Source: Marininema halotolerans (GTDB lineage: Bacteria > Bacillota > Bacilli > Thermoactinomycetales > DSM-45169). Taken from it: DNA of 64,000 bases. Position numbers and translations under genes: made by a program. Positions 35,383 to 45,040 of this stretch are shown piece by piece. The stretch spans positions 1 through 64,000 of the forward strand of contig NZ_FPAA01000013.1 of assembly GCF_900116235.1 (NCBI RefSeq). The letters run 5' to 3'. Every line of letters begins with the position of its first letter. The first letter of the stretch is position 1. A model generated the notes under the pieces. It did not search any database. It was not told where the DNA came from and saw only the letters and a list, made by a program, of their open reading frames with translations.

Positions 35383-36489
35383 ATGCGATTCTGGTTTGGA
35401 AGTAAAGGAAAAGAAGAGGGAAATGAAACCATCTTCCAAAAATTTGGTGGATTCACACGGGATATGGGGATTGATTTGGGAACGGCGAATACCCTGGTCT
35501 ACTTAAAAGGTCAGGGCATTGTTGTTCGAGAGCCCTCTGTGGTTGCGCTGGAAACAGGAACGCAAGATATTAAGGCCGTGGGTGAAGAGGCTAAACGAAT
35601 GATTGGGCGTACACCGGGAAATATTGTTGCCATTCGTCCCATGAAGGATGGCGTGATTGCTGACTACAATACAACCGCCACAATGCTCGAGTATTTTATC
35701 AAAAAGGCCCAAAACCAACGGGTGTACCTACCACGTCGTCCCAATGTGATGGTCTGTGTACCTTCTGGTGTGACACCCGTAGAAAAACGCGCAGTGGAAG
35801 AGGCGACACGTGCGGCAGGAGCGAAGGAAGCGTATACGATTGAAGAACCCTTTGCTGCTGCTATCGGTGCAGGTCTCCCTGTTTGGGAACCAATGGGGAG
35901 TATGGTCGTGGATATCGGCGGTGGAACCACAGAAGTGGCAGTCATCTCCCTAGGTGGTATTGTGACAGCAAAATCGCTACGGATTGCTGGCGATGAGATG
36001 GATGAAGCCATTATTCAATATATTAAACGGCAATACAACTTGATGATTGGCGAACGATCCGCTGAAAATCTGAAATTAGAAGTTGGTTCGGCAAAGGTGA
36101 TCGAGGAAAAAGAGGAGACGCGTCAATTGCGGGGACGTGATCTCATTTCAGGCTTGCCGAAGACGATCCACATTTCATCCAAGGAGATTGCTGAGGCCCT
36201 TAATGACACCGTACAGTCAATCATTGATTCTGTAAAAATGACATTGGAGCAAACCCCTCCTGAACTTGCAGCGGATATCATGGATCGCGGAATTGTATTG
36301 ACGGGCGGAGGCGCTTTATTGCGTCATCTGGATCAGCGGTTATCCGAAGAAGTTGACATGCCTGTGATAATTGCTGACAATGCATTGGACTGTGTAGCAG
36401 TGGGAACGGGGCAATCCCTTGAAAATATTCATTTATTTACTTCGGGTGTAGGGATTTCCTCCACTAATCGCTTCGGTCGGCGGTCGTGA
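35383..36489 (+). CDS. mreB: Rod shape-determining actin homologue MreB
   Basis: A 368-aa bacterial actin that guides lateral-wall synthesis at the inner membrane. The phosphate-1 motif is [10 protein letters not shown] near residue 28; phosphate-2 is [10 protein letters not shown]; the adenosine motif is L-T-G-G-G-A-L-L. The N-terminus is about 20 residues longer than usual MreB, with an Arg/Phe/Trp start (M-R-F-W-F) that resembles membrane-binding helices; no closer start with a better ribosome site is visible. Confidence 0.95.
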   Translation: MRFWFGSKGKEEGNETIFQKFGGFTRDMGIDLGTANTLVYLKGQGIVVREPSVVALETGTQDIKAVGEEAKRMIGRTPGNIVAIRPMKDGVIADYNTTATMLEYFIKKAQNQRVYLPRRPNVMVCVPSGVTPVEKRAVEEATRAAGAKEAYTIEEPFAAAIGAGLPVWEPMGSMVVDIGGGTTEVAVISLGGIVTAKSLRIAGDEMDEAIIQYIKRQYNLMIGERSAENLKLEVGSAKVIEEKEETRQLRGRDLISGLPKTIHISSKEIAEALNDTVQSIIDSVKMTLEQTPPELAADIMDRGIVLTGGGALLRHLDQRLSEEVDMPVIIADNALDCVAVGTGQSLENIHLFTSGVGISSTNRFGRRS

Positions 36490-36504
36490 AGAGGGGTGTG
36501 AAGG

Positions 36505-37398
36505 ATGTTTTTCCGGCTGTTTGCTAATCGACGACTCTTTGTGTTGTTGTTATCCGTCATTCTACTCACGGTGACAGTAGGAATGACGCGTGGTGAACGG
36601 GATTCGTTCACCTGGCCACAGGCTATCGTGAAAAATAGTATTGCCTTTGTGGATTCTCTATTTGCAACGCCTGTCTATACGCTTACCAATTGGATTTCCG
36701 AGTTAGGGAATGTCGGAAAGTACAGTGAAGAAAATCGTCAACTGAAAAAAGAAGCCAATGGTGTGCAGCAATTAAAATCACAGGTGGCTACACTCCAAGA
36801 AGAAAATAAGCAACTAAAAGACCAAGTCAATTATGTGGATCGCAATCGTGCAAAGACCATTACCGCAAAAGCGGTGGCGAGAACACCAGACCGTTGGAAT
36901 GATCGGATTGTGATTGACCGTGGCACAAAGGATGGGGTTGCTAAGGATATGCCAGTTGTGACCGATAAAGGGCTGATCGGACGGGTAAAAGCCGCAACGG
37001 GTCATATGGCGGATGTCCAATTGTTGACGGATACTGGCAGTGGGCCAGGAATTGCTGCTCATGTTAAATCCGGGAAAGAAGAGTCCTTTGGTCTCATTGA
37101 GGGATATGATCCAGATAAAAAACGCCTCCTCCTTAAAAAAATATCCCCCAAGGCGAAGTTGAAAAAAGGTCAGACGGTCGTTACGTCAGGATTGTCAGAT
37201 ATTTATTCAGGCGATCTTTTAATTGGGACGGTGGAGCGAGTTACCCCAGGAGAATTTGGTGTGGACCAAATGGCTTATGTGAAACCTGCCGCTAGTATCG
37301 AGCATTTGAGTTATGTCATGGTGGTACGCGATCCAACTAAGTTACAATTAAAAGTTCATCGCAAACAAGTGGATAAGGAAGAGAATAAGGGGGAGTAA
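36505..37398 (+). CDS. mreC: Rod shape-determining protein MreC
   Basis: A 297-aa bitopic membrane protein. It has a membrane helix near residues 10-28, an extracytoplasmic coiled coil (about 75-115, V-A-T-L-Q-E-E-N-K) and the two beta-barrel domains of MreC (V-I-D-R-G-T-K-D-G-V, V-V-T-S-G-L-S-D). It links MreB to wall synthases. It begins 15 nt after mreB and ends 3 nt before mreD. Confidence 0.94.
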   Translation: MFFRLFANRRLFVLLLSVILLTVTVGMTRGERDSFTWPQAIVKNSIAFVDSLFATPVYTLTNWISELGNVGKYSEENRQLKKEANGVQQLKSQVATLQEENKQLKDQVNYVDRNRAKTITAKAVARTPDRWNDRIVIDRGTKDGVAKDMPVVTDKGLIGRVKAATGHMADVQLLTDTGSGPGIAAHVKSGKEESFGLIEGYDPDKKRLLLKKISPKAKLKKGQTVVTSGLSDIYSGDLLIGTVERVTPGEFGVDQMAYVKPAASIEHLSYVMVVRDPTKLQLKVHRKQVDKEENKGE

Positions 37399-37401
37399 AC
37401 G

Positions 37402-37932
37402 ATGGTGTTTTGGATTCTCATCGGATTCCTCTCCTTTCTTTTTTTGTTGGATGGAACCGTTCTTCAGCCTTTTTTACCCCAAGCATGGGGAAGTGATTTT
37501 GTTTTCATTCCACAACTGATGGTCAGTGGGATTATCCTCCTTTCTTTGCATCGTGGTCGCAGGGTGGGGCTGTTGTATGGCTTTTTCTTTGGACTCTTAT
37601 ATGATTTGTCTTATGGCAGTACAATCGGAGTATACGCTTTTTCTACAGCCGTAATCGGATATATTGCGGGTCAAATTTCCCGACAGTTTGTATCGGGTCC
37701 GATCATGGCGTTGTTGACTACAGGGATGGGACAAGCGATCCATCTTCTTATGGTATACAGTTGGTATCGATTATTTGAATTGACGCAGGTGGGTGCACAT
37801 GATGCATTCATGTATCGCATGTTCCCATCGGTTCTTTTTAATACGGTGATTGCTTTTCCTATTTATCATGGAATTCAGTGGATATTCCGACGATATTCTC
37901 CTCGTTTTGGTAGTTTGTTCGGAAAACGATAA
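37402..37932 (+). CDS. mreD: Rod shape-determining protein MreD
   Basis: A 176-aa membrane protein with about five hydrophobic segments and the G-x-x-x-G-L-L-Y-D-L-S-Y-G motif typical of MreD. It completes the elongasome trio, translated right after mreC. No terminator follows, so read-through to minCD is likely. Confidence 0.9.
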   Translation: MVFWILIGFLSFLFLLDGTVLQPFLPQAWGSDFVFIPQLMVSGIILLSLHRGRRVGLLYGFFFGLLYDLSYGSTIGVYAFSTAVIGYIAGQISRQFVSGPIMALLTTGMGQAIHLLMVYSWYRLFELTQVGAHDAFMYRMFPSVLFNTVIAFPIYHGIQWIFRRYSPRFGSLFGKR

Positions 37933-38056
37933 GGGAGTTCCTTATTCTTTGGATAAAAATCATCGCATTTAGTTGATTTCCCTTTTATCAAAAGAATATA
38001 AGGAGGAAATCGGGGTTTTTTGCCGAATTTAGAACACTGAGGCGGGTGACAACCAT

Positions 38057-38734
38057 ATGGGTAAAGTGTTAAAGCCGGGCGTGACCATCAAGGGGTCCAA
38101 GGATGGACTTCATTTCTTTTTGGATGAATCGCGGCCGTTTTCCACACTTTTGAGTGAATTGCAATATAAATTGGAGAACGCCTCGACTCTTTTTGACGGA
38201 CCGGATACGAATATATACATCAAAATCGGAGACCGCAGAATTACTCGGGAGGAAGAGAAAGAATTGCGGGCTCTTTTCGCCGTTCGAAAGAATTTGATCA
38301 TCCGTTCCATTGAAGCTGCGGATGGGAAGCCGTACTTGATCGATAATGAGGATGGGATTCATCTTTTGGCAGGAACCGTGCGTTCAGGACAAGTATTGGA
38401 GCATCGTGGAGATCTACTGCTATTGGGGGATCTAAACCCCGGAGGTACCATTCGATGCACAGGAAGTATTTATGTCGTAGGTGCTCTACGTGGACTTGCT
38501 CATGCGGGTTGCGAAGGAGACGAGCGGGCAATCTTGGCAGCTTCTCAGTTAAGACCAACTCAGTTAAGGATATCCGATGTGGTCTCACGTCCACCTGATG
38601 AGTGGGATGAATCAGAAATATCGGGGATGAATTTTGCGTATCTTCTGGGAGGTCAGATCGCTGTTGACAAAATGCATCATCTTAGCCGAATTCGTCCTGA
38701 AATGGAGTGGAAAGAGAATCGTTTCCGCAAATGA
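38057..38734 (+). CDS. minC: Septum site-determining protein MinC
   Basis: 225 aa. The N-terminal alpha/beta domain that inhibits FtsZ is followed by the C-terminal beta-helix domain, with repeated Gly turns (G-G-T-I-R-C-T-G-S-I-Y-V-V-G-A-L-R-G) and the A-H-A-G motif used for MinD binding. It works with MinD encoded 35 nt downstream. ATG 38057 is weakly supported by GCGGGTGAC. Confidence 0.92.
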   Translation: MGKVLKPGVTIKGSKDGLHFFLDESRPFSTLLSELQYKLENASTLFDGPDTNIYIKIGDRRITREEEKELRALFAVRKNLIIRSIEAADGKPYLIDNEDGIHLLAGTVRSGQVLEHRGDLLLLGDLNPGGTIRCTGSIYVVGALRGLAHAGCEGDERAILAASQLRPTQLRISDVVSRPPDEWDESEISGMNFAYLLGGQIAVDKMHHLSRIRPEMEWKENRFRK

Positions 38735-38769
38735 CGCTTGCGGGTTTTGTCCGAGAGGAGGAGTAAGCG

Positions 38770-39567
38770 TTGGGTGAATCGATTGTAGTAACTTCTGGCA
38801 AAGGCGGCGTGGGAAAATCAACGACTTCAACAAATCTCGGTACGGCTCTCGCTCTCAGCGGAAAGAAAGTGGTTCTGGTGGATACAGATATCGGCCTTCG
38901 CAACCTCGATGTATTAATGGGTTTGGAAAATCGAATCGTATTTGATATCGTGGATGTCGTTGAGAAAAAATGTCGAATCAAACAAGCGTTAATCAAAGAT
39001 AAACGTTGTGATGATCTTTACTTACTTCCTGCGGCGCAAACAAAGGATAAATCCTCAGTCTCTTCCGAACAACTGCGCTGGTTAGTGGCGGAATTGAAAG
39101 AAGAGCATGATTTTGTCATTATTGATTGTCCGGCGGGGATAGAAATGGGTTTTAAAAATGCCATTGCAGGCGCGGATCGATCGATTGTCGTTACGACACC
39201 AGAAACCACTGCGATTCGAGATGCGGATCGGGTGATTGGTTTATTAGAAAAAGAAAAGCTGGGCTATCCACCCAAGTTGATCCTTAATCGATACCGTCCC
39301 CACTTGGTAAAAGAGGGCGGGATGATGGACGTTGATGAAGTGATCTCTGTCCTTGCTGTTGATTTGTTAGGAGTGGTTCCTGATGATGAAGAAGTAATAC
39401 GGGCAGGGAATGAAGGTGAGCCCATCGTTTTACATAACCGCTATTTAGTTGCAAAAGCCTATCGAAATATCGCCCGACGCATCCAGGGAGAGACGGTTCC
39501 CCTCCTCGTTTTGGAAAAGGAACGTCCATGGAAAGCGCGTATGAAAAAATGGCTCGGGTTTGCATAA
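38770..39567 (+). CDS. minD: Septum site-determining ATPase MinD
   Basis: A 265-aa ParA/MinD-type ATPase. The deviant Walker A S-G-K-G-G-V-G-K-S-T lies near residue 10; V-D-T-D-I-G-L-R-N-L and D-C-P-A-G-I follow. The C-terminal amphipathic helix (K-A-R-M-K-K-W-L-G-F-A) should give membrane binding. TTG 38770 is preceded by GAGGAGGAG. It targets MinC to poles and membrane to block off-centre division. Confidence 0.96.
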   Translation: MGESIVVTSGKGGVGKSTTSTNLGTALALSGKKVVLVDTDIGLRNLDVLMGLENRIVFDIVDVVEKKCRIKQALIKDKRCDDLYLLPAAQTKDKSSVSSEQLRWLVAELKEEHDFVIIDCPAGIEMGFKNAIAGADRSIVVTTPETTAIRDADRVIGLLEKEKLGYPPKLILNRYRPHLVKEGGMMDVDEVISVLAVDLLGVVPDDEEVIRAGNEGEPIVLHNRYLVAKAYRNIARRIQGETVPLLVLEKERPWKARMKKWLGFA

Positions 39568-39570
39568 ACC

Positions 39571-39606
39571 ATCGCTCACTTTCTAATTAGAAGGTGAGCG
39601 ATTCTT
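39571..39606 (+). terminator. Terminator after minD
   Basis: ATCGCTCAC (39571-39579) pairs with GTGAGCGAT (39594-39602), extended by an inner TTCTA/TAGAA stem. The tail is only partly T-rich. Confidence 0.65.
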
Positions 39607-39684
39607 ATAAACGGCAAATCCCTCATATTGGGTTTATAACCTCTCGAATTGTTGTCCATACTGATGATAAGGGAGGGATGATCT

Positions 39685-39837
39685 ATGCCAAAAGGCGTCC
39701 AATGTGAAGTAGATACCTGTACCTATTGGGCTTCAGGCAATATGTGCGACGCAGATCAAATTATGGTTGTGGGTCACACCCAAAAGCCCCATGACTCTGA
39801 AGAGACTGATTGCGATACGTTTGAAGCGAAACACTAA
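39685..39837 (+). CDS. DUF1540 small cysteine protein
   Basis: A 50-aa protein with four Cys in the DUF1540 pattern: V-Q-C-E-V-D-T-C-x-Y-W, N-M-C-D-A-D-Q-I and D-C-D-T-F. The spacing suggests a small metal-binding (probably zinc) fold. GGGAGGG precedes the ATG by about 7 nt. Such proteins are common in Clostridia and Bacillales and several are sporulation-associated. The gene is monocistronic, with a strong terminator. Confidence 0.8.
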   Translation: MPKGVQCEVDTCTYWASGNMCDADQIMVVGHTQKPHDSEETDCDTFEAKH

Positions 39838-39852
39838 ATCGCCAAACTCCTG

Positions 39853-39888
39853 AAAAAAACCCCCTTCATATATAGAGGGGGTTTTTTT
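39853..39888 (+). terminator. Terminator of the DUF1540 gene
   Basis: A7-C5-T (39853-39865) pairs with A-G5-T7 (39876-39888), a 13-bp stem ending in seven Ts. Confidence 0.9.
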
Positions 39889-39945
39889 CAAACAACCCAT
39901 CGTTCATCAAGGACAAGTCATACGAAGATAAGACAGGTCATAAAC

Positions 39946-40749
39946 TTGTACAAACGAATGGCAAGGCGGGTGAGCGATTTCATGAGGGACTGGAACCAAG
40001 GGATACAAAAACGAAGAGAAGAGCGAATGCGAGCCATTCGAATGGGAAAACCTGACCCCTTCGCTTATAGAGATCCTGTGTGGAAAAAGGATTCCTCAGG
40101 TCGATCAGAGGAACTTCCTTGGAATCGTCCACAATGGATGGCAGGTGAAGGGAAGCGAAAGAAAGAAGGAAAGTTACTTTTGCAGTTTTTTGTTGCATTT
40201 ATTCTATTTACAGGGACCTATTTAATTTTTCAATCCCAAGCCCCATCTGGAAAAACAGCGCAAGCTTATATCGCTGAAGTCATGGAGCGGGATTATAATT
40301 TTGCGGGTGTTGCACAATGGTACGAAAACACCATTGGGGATTCACCATCCATTCTGCCAGCTTTTTTAAATAGTGGGAGTCCCTCGAATACAAAAGAAAC
40401 GTGGATGTCTCCTGTTAAAGGAAAGAAAGTTACAACCTACAGCAAACAAGATCGTGGTGTCTTTATTCAAACGGCAAAAGGAGCCCCTGTCGTTGCAGTA
40501 GCCGAAGGTTGGGTAATCAAGGCCGGTACTGAAGAAGGGCTGGGTAAGACTGTGATTATTCGGCATAAAGATGGGCGTGAGACATGGTACGGTGGCATGG
40601 ATACCTTACGTGTCAAGGAAAAGGATTGGGTAAAATCGAATCAACTCTTAGGGGAGACAACGGATAAAAGTGACGAATCACTTCTCTTCTTTGCCCTGAA
40701 GGAAAAGGGGGGATTCGTTGATCCGACGGGAGTGATCTCCCTTGACTAG
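39946..40749 (+). CDS. spoIVFA: SpoIVFA, inhibitor/scaffold of the SpoIVFB protease, with peptidase M23 fold
   Basis: A 267-aa protein. The basic cytoplasmic N-terminus of about 75 residues precedes one membrane helix (near 78-95). The exterior part ends in an M23/LytM-like domain (G-V-F-I-Q-T-A-K-G-A-P-V-V-A-V-A). The catalytic His/Asp zinc ligands of active M23 enzymes are not apparent, as in SpoIVFA, which tethers and restrains SpoIVFB in the forespore membrane until SpoIVB cleaves it. TTG 39946 is a tentative start; ATG 39958 is the alternative. It overlaps spoIVFB by 8 nt. Confidence 0.85.
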   Translation: MYKRMARRVSDFMRDWNQGIQKRREERMRAIRMGKPDPFAYRDPVWKKDSSGRSEELPWNRPQWMAGEGKRKKEGKLLLQFFVAFILFTGTYLIFQSQAPSGKTAQAYIAEVMERDYNFAGVAQWYENTIGDSPSILPAFLNSGSPSNTKETWMSPVKGKKVTTYSKQDRGVFIQTAKGAPVVAVAEGWVIKAGTEEGLGKTVIIRHKDGRETWYGGMDTLRVKEKDWVKSNQLLGETTDKSDESLLFFALKEKGGFVDPTGVISLD

Positions 40750-41602
40750 GATCCAGCTCCATGGTACATCCCTTCGGATTCATTCGTTATTTTGGGTGGT
40801 TATCCTCTTATCGGTAGTGACTGGCCGGTTTATGGAGGTAATCACCTTGTTCGTTTTAGTACTCATTCATGAGTTAGGTCATGTAACAGCGGCTACATCA
40901 TATCATTGGCGGATCCAGTCCATTGAGCTCCTTCCCTTTGGGGGAGTTGCCCGTACAGATGAATGGGGGACAGTGCCTGCTCGTGAAGAAATCGTCGTTG
41001 CCTTAGCTGGGCCCTTTCACAACATCATTATGATCTTGTTTGGTTATTTCTTTTTTAAAATGGGTTGGTGGTCCGCAGAGTGGACAAATTACTTTGTCCA
41101 GGGGAATGCATTTTTAGCAGGATTTAATTTGTTACCGATCTACCCATTGGATGGTGGGCGGGTTCTGCAGGCGTTGTTATGTTATCTCATGCCTTTTCGG
41201 CAGGCGGTGCGTATTAGCATTGGGATTGGGATGATCGGTGCGGGTGTCCTATTATGGATCAGTGTTTTAGGTTCAGAACTTCATTTGAATCTTGCCGCAG
41301 TTGCCCTCTTTCTCCTTTATTCCAATGGGATTTCATTAAAACACCGCAAATACCAATACATGCGTTTTCTAATCCACCGTAAAGAAAATCACGTTCCCGA
41401 TGGTGCTCGGATTATTCGTTTAACGGTTCGGCCAGAGGAGCCTCTTTCCGTTGTCTTAAAGCGGTTACGAAAAGAAGCGTATCATGTGCTAGAAGTACAG
41501 GAACCTGGGGGCAAGAGACGAATGGTTCCAGAAGAGGTACTGTTTCAAAGTTATTTTGGCGAAAAACGGACCCGTGGGATTATTGCAGATCTGATCGCTT
41601 AA
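40742..41602 (+). CDS. spoIVFB: SpoIVFB, intramembrane metalloprotease for pro-sigma-K
   Basis: A 286-aa site-2-protease (M50B) family enzyme. H-E-L-G-H lies near residue 43 in a membrane helix, and the third ligand in Y-P-L-D-G-G-R. The C-terminal 90 residues form the CBS-like domain of SpoIVFB. It cleaves pro-sigma-K in the mother cell. TTG 40742 lies inside the end of spoIVFA, giving translational coupling. It is the last conserved-core gene before the accessory insertion. Confidence 0.93.
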   Translation: MTRIQLHGTSLRIHSLFWVVILLSVVTGRFMEVITLFVLVLIHELGHVTAATSYHWRIQSIELLPFGGVARTDEWGTVPAREEIVVALAGPFHNIIMILFGYFFFKMGWWSAEWTNYFVQGNAFLAGFNLLPIYPLDGGRVLQALLCYLMPFRQAVRISIGIGMIGAGVLLWISVLGSELHLNLAAVALFLLYSNGISLKHRKYQYMRFLIHRKENHVPDGARIIRLTVRPEEPLSVVLKRLRKEAYHVLEVQEPGGKRRMVPEEVLFQSYFGEKRTRGIIADLIA

Positions 41603-41760
41603 TAATCCAAGTTGGAGGATGGAGGACGAGTGGTAACATGAGACTTGCCGTTGACGAGGATGTAAAATTGAAGGATCAAATTATTCGCTAGATCAGTGAC
41701 AACAGGTTATTACACCTGTGCTTATTCCAGGTGACTAAGGGATAAGGGGGTACCTAGGCG

Positions 41761-42159
41761 ATGAAACAATCCCTCCACTTTGCACGAAGCTGCTATCAAC
41801 ATTTGGCTGGGAAAGTCAGTGTCGCGTTATGTGAACGATTCATTGAACAAAAATGGGTAATTCTAAGTGACGAGGGTTCACCTCTACTCACGAAAGCAGG
41901 CATTGATGGCTTGAGGAGTATGGGCATGGATGTGGTGTTCTTGGAGAAGAGCAAGCGATCTATGCTTCGCTTTTGTTTGGATGGTTCAGAGAAGAAACCG
42001 CATCTTGCAGGAGAAGTGGGCAACCGCCTCTTGCGTTTCTTTTTAGATGAGGGCTGGTTTCAACGCGAAGGAACCAGTCGCAAGTTAGTGCTGACTGACA
42101 AAGGGGAGCGCTTGTTAAACAAAATGGGTGTATCTGGGGTACAAGTCCCCTCTCAATGA
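41761..42159 (+). CDS. Isolated C-terminal domain of an ArsR-type regulator
   Basis: A 132-aa protein. It begins with A-R-S-C-Y-Q-H-L-A-G-K-V-S-V-A-L and later has C-L-D-G-S-E-K-K-P-H-L-A-G-E-V-G, motifs I associate with the C-terminal half of one ArsR-family subgroup (R-x-C-Y-D-H-L-A-G, then C-x-D-W-x-E-R-x-x-H-L-A-G). The winged-helix half that should precede it is absent upstream in all frames. GGGGG before ATG 41761 suggests it is still expressed. It could be a stand-alone ligand-binding domain or a remnant. Confidence 0.6.
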   Translation: MKQSLHFARSCYQHLAGKVSVALCERFIEQKWVILSDEGSPLLTKAGIDGLRSMGMDVVFLEKSKRSMLRFCLDGSEKKPHLAGEVGNRLLRFFLDEGWFQREGTSRKLVLTDKGERLLNKMGVSGVQVPSQ

Positions 42160-42308
42160 CCCATTTGTAGTGTTAATGGATTCTTTGTAATAAAGCCGAT
42201 TTACCAAGATCTCATTTATTTTTGGCTCCTTCGACATACCAGAGGGCGGATGAGTTACAACAGAATCAATACGATTGTCAGCTATGTTTTACTCTTAACT
42301 TCACTGAA

Positions 42309-43181
42309 TTACTTTTGAACTAGTACGAGGTCTAGCCAGGATTTCGCCTCATTGTACAAAATTGGATTGTTTTGCGGCGTGTAGTAGGTAAGGATTGCAA
42401 CTGCCTGTGATACGACCCAACCGCGGGCCCTTGCCAATGTAGCATCGTCCGTACGGATAGCATCAAGGAACACATCGCGCGCCTCTGGCGAGTGCAACTT
42501 CCACGCGACCATTACATCACACGCAGGGTCACCTATGCCCATTGTCTCCCAATCAATCACACCGCTGATACGCTTATCACGTACGAGCCAGTTACGTACA
42601 TCTAGATCGCCGTGATGCCAAACAGGAGGACCGTTCCATGGAGGTGCAGCAAGAGCTGACTCCCATATAGCAGACACCGTGGGATCGCCATTAAATCGTG
42701 CTAGCCAATATCGGAAGTCCTTGTCCCGTTGGGCCAAAGGAATGCCGCGTCCTAACGGCCCTCCCGTTGGATCGGCTTGTTGCAGTGCTAGGACAAACCC
42801 CGCGAGATCGCGTGCTGCCTGAATCTCGTCAATCGCCTCTATCGGCATCGTTTCACCCCTCAGCCACGAATGTATCTCCCAAAACCATGGGTATTCGTTA
42901 TTGGGGCGCCCCTGAGCGATAGGTACAGGGATTTCAAGCGGAACTAATGGCACGAGTTTTGGTAGCCATAAGAACTCGCGTCCTCCTGGTGTCGTCGGTC
43001 CTTCCCTTCTCGCTAGCCGAATGGAATATTCGTCACCAAGTCGGAAAATGGCATTTACCGTTCCAACTGGCTCTACTTTACGAAGGGGCAACTCTGCCCA
43101 GTGGGGGAACTGATCGACAAGCATACGACGCACAAGTCGCTCTTCAATTTCCAATTCGTCAGCATGCATCTTCTCGGACAT
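42309..43181 (-). CDS. Aminoglycoside phosphotransferase-family kinase
   Basis: About 290 aa. The catalytic loop is H-H-G-D-L-D-V-R-N-W and the metal-binding loop V-I-D-W-E-T-M-G-I-G-D-P-A, both intact for the APH/choline-kinase fold. ATG 43181 has AAGGAGAGA upstream; longer in-frame extensions look non-coding. Base composition is visibly richer in GC than the flanks, suggesting transfer. Related proteins include macrolide and other antibiotic kinases, but most are of unknown substrate, so resistance is not shown. Confidence 0.8.
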   Translation of the reverse strand: MSEKMHADELEIEERLVRRMLVDQFPHWAELPLRKVEPVGTVNAIFRLGDEYSIRLARREGPTTPGGREFLWLPKLVPLVPLEIPVPIAQGRPNNEYPWFWEIHSWLRGETMPIEAIDEIQAARDLAGFVLALQQADPTGGPLGRGIPLAQRDKDFRYWLARFNGDPTVSAIWESALAAPPWNGPPVWHHGDLDVRNWLVRDKRISGVIDWETMGIGDPACDVMVAWKLHSPEARDVFLDAIRTDDATLARARGWVVSQAVAILTYYTPQNNPILYNEAKSWLDLVLVQK

Positions 43182-43443
43182 CGTATGATCTCTCCTTGGT
43201 AGCTCTACCATAAACTTATCAAAAAGCCACACTTTTTCATTATAAAATGCAGTCACACCTTAAAAAATTAACTTCTCTTAATTTATTTAATTATAACACA
43301 AATCCTATAGGGGTTGTGTTACATTACTATCAACCTAAGATGAATTTATACCTATAATTTATAGAAACCGTTATTATGAAGCCGATTTAATTCGATGTCT
43401 CCTTCGAGGGGTGAGGGTATTTGCTCAGACAGTGAATCCAGGG

Positions 43444-44682
43444 CTACGTTTCATTAAGGGGAAGTTTGCGATCGTCGGACGGGTGGTACGTGGTTGCCTC
43501 AATTTTTTTGAAAAAGATGGTTTGACCCAAGCCACCGCAAAACAAACATAGAGCGACTAACGCAAATAATAGGGGATATCCCTTTGTTCCGATAAGAAGG
43601 GAACCGAATAAAGGACCGATCATTCGCGAAAGGTCCCAATGCATTCCATAGATAGAAAAGGCACGTCCGCGATGGTGTAGGGGTGCGATTTGTGAGAGCG
43701 TGGTTTGTAAACGCATCAGCCCAAGTGTTTCTGCAGTGGCTAATAAAAACTGAGCCCCAAAAAGTAAAAAGAGGGAGGAGCCGTATCCATAGAGAAGGGC
43801 GACACCCCCAAACAGGAAGTACGAGGCCAGGATGACTGTACGACTCGGGTACCGAGCCGTTTTTTTGACGACTGCGAGTTGTATGAGAATCACGGCCACA
43901 CCATGCAATGTGGCTAACCAAACCATAAGGGATGGTAGCTTAGGATAGGACTGTTTTAAGATAAGCGGGAAGTTGCTTTCGATTTGAGCATAAAAAAAAC
44001 TGATCGGGAGTGCCAAGACCATATAGCTGATGATGTTTTTTAACTGCCACCAATGAAAGGGTTGGGGCATTTTTGTATGGTTGGAGGTAAGAAGATGAGT
44101 ACTGGGGATACTTTCTGCCACTTTCCAGCGAAAGAGGAGAAGATAGATGAAAAGACCCAGTGAGGACAGCGCAAAAAAGAGCCTTGGATGATGGATGATC
44201 AGCAGGCCACAAAATGGGCTGATTACGACTCCCATCGTGGCGATGACGTTCAATAGTCCATATACTTCTGCGAGGCGATTCGGTTCAACAATGTCAGCAA
44301 TTTGCGCTTTGGATGCCGGAATGTAGAAGGAACGACCGACACCATTAATCATATTGGCAATAGCGATCAACCAGAGGTGGGTGGCCAATAGATAACCCAC
44401 CATAGCGAACAGCTGCAGGCTAAGAGCAAGCATCATGATGGGCTTTCTACCGAATCGATCCGTAATATTTCCCCCGATCAGTGTAGAGAGAATATCGGCA
44501 AAGGGTTGTAAGCCGATAATGAGCATGGTGAGGGTGGGGTTTTTAATGATTTGGTCTTGATAGAGGATCATAAAGGGAGCAATCGCGGAGCCAGTTAAAC
44601 AGGTGATGAATTCGCCTAAAAGACGAACTTGGATCGTCATTGAATAGCTTTTAATCAGCGAAGGTAGTTGGTAAATAAGCAT
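43444..44682 (-). CDS. MFS transporter, drug-efflux type
   Basis: About 412 aa with twelve hydrophobic segments. Motif A is G-G-N-I-T-D-R-F-G-R-K-P near residue 65. Its N-terminal half resembles that of the MFS gene at 50252 (G-G-T-L-A-D-R-W-G-R-K), so the two transporters flanking the NRPS may be distant paralogues. ATG 44682 is chosen on the first helix and a weak AGTGGGA site. It is divergent from the oxygenase gene, sharing a 358-nt promoter region. Confidence 0.82.
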   Translation of the reverse strand: MLIYQLPSLIKSYSMTIQVRLLGEFITCLTGSAIAPFMILYQDQIIKNPTLTMLIIGLQPFADILSTLIGGNITDRFGRKPIMMLALSLQLFAMVGYLLATHLWLIAIANMINGVGRSFYIPASKAQIADIVEPNRLAEVYGLLNVIATMGVVISPFCGLLIIHHPRLFFALSSLGLFIYLLLFRWKVAESIPSTHLLTSNHTKMPQPFHWWQLKNIISYMVLALPISFFYAQIESNFPLILKQSYPKLPSLMVWLATLHGVAVILIQLAVVKKTARYPSRTVILASYFLFGGVALLYGYGSSLFLLFGAQFLLATAETLGLMRLQTTLSQIAPLHHRGRAFSIYGMHWDLSRMIGPLFGSLLIGTKGYPLLFALVALCLFCGGLGQTIFFKKIEATTYHPSDDRKLPLNET

Positions 44683-45040
44683 GGAATCCCACTTTCTGTC
44701 TGTCAACGATGGATATCGCTGATTGTACAGGGGGGACTCCCGGCAAAAAAGTGTAGAGTTTAATGAAAATCACTTCGTCTTTTTTATCATGGTTTTTTTA
44801 TCTGGAACGGGAATCTCAGGTAATACAAAACGTCTAGAATTGTTGGAACAAAGTATTCCATGAATTTTTTCATAGAAATAGAAGCAAGATGATGACGTAG
44901 GATATTCAATCTTCCCAGGGAGGGCGTTATAACAACGCATAACCTTAACATATGGAGTTGCTCGAAGGATTTACTTTCTACTCATTAATATAATATAATT
45001 CATTAATAATATAATATTTTAAAAATTCGGAGGCGAATAC
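44683..45040. promoter_or_regulatory. AT-rich divergent promoter region of the NRPS locus
   Basis: No gene seen. Near the oxygenase, TTTACT (44970-44975), an 18-bp spacer and TATAAT (44994-44999) may form a promoter. TTAATATAATATAA (44985-44998) recurs exactly upstream of the metallopeptidase (55185-55198). CATTAATA is repeated directly at 44983-44990 and about 45001. A GGAACAAAGTATTCC imperfect palindrome lies near 44845. These are candidate regulator sites. Confidence 0.4.

Noticed and set aside
41638-41691. A 17-codon ORF with a ribosome site before the ArsR-like domain gene
   Set aside because: It has no promoter or conservation cue and does not restore the missing winged-helix half.
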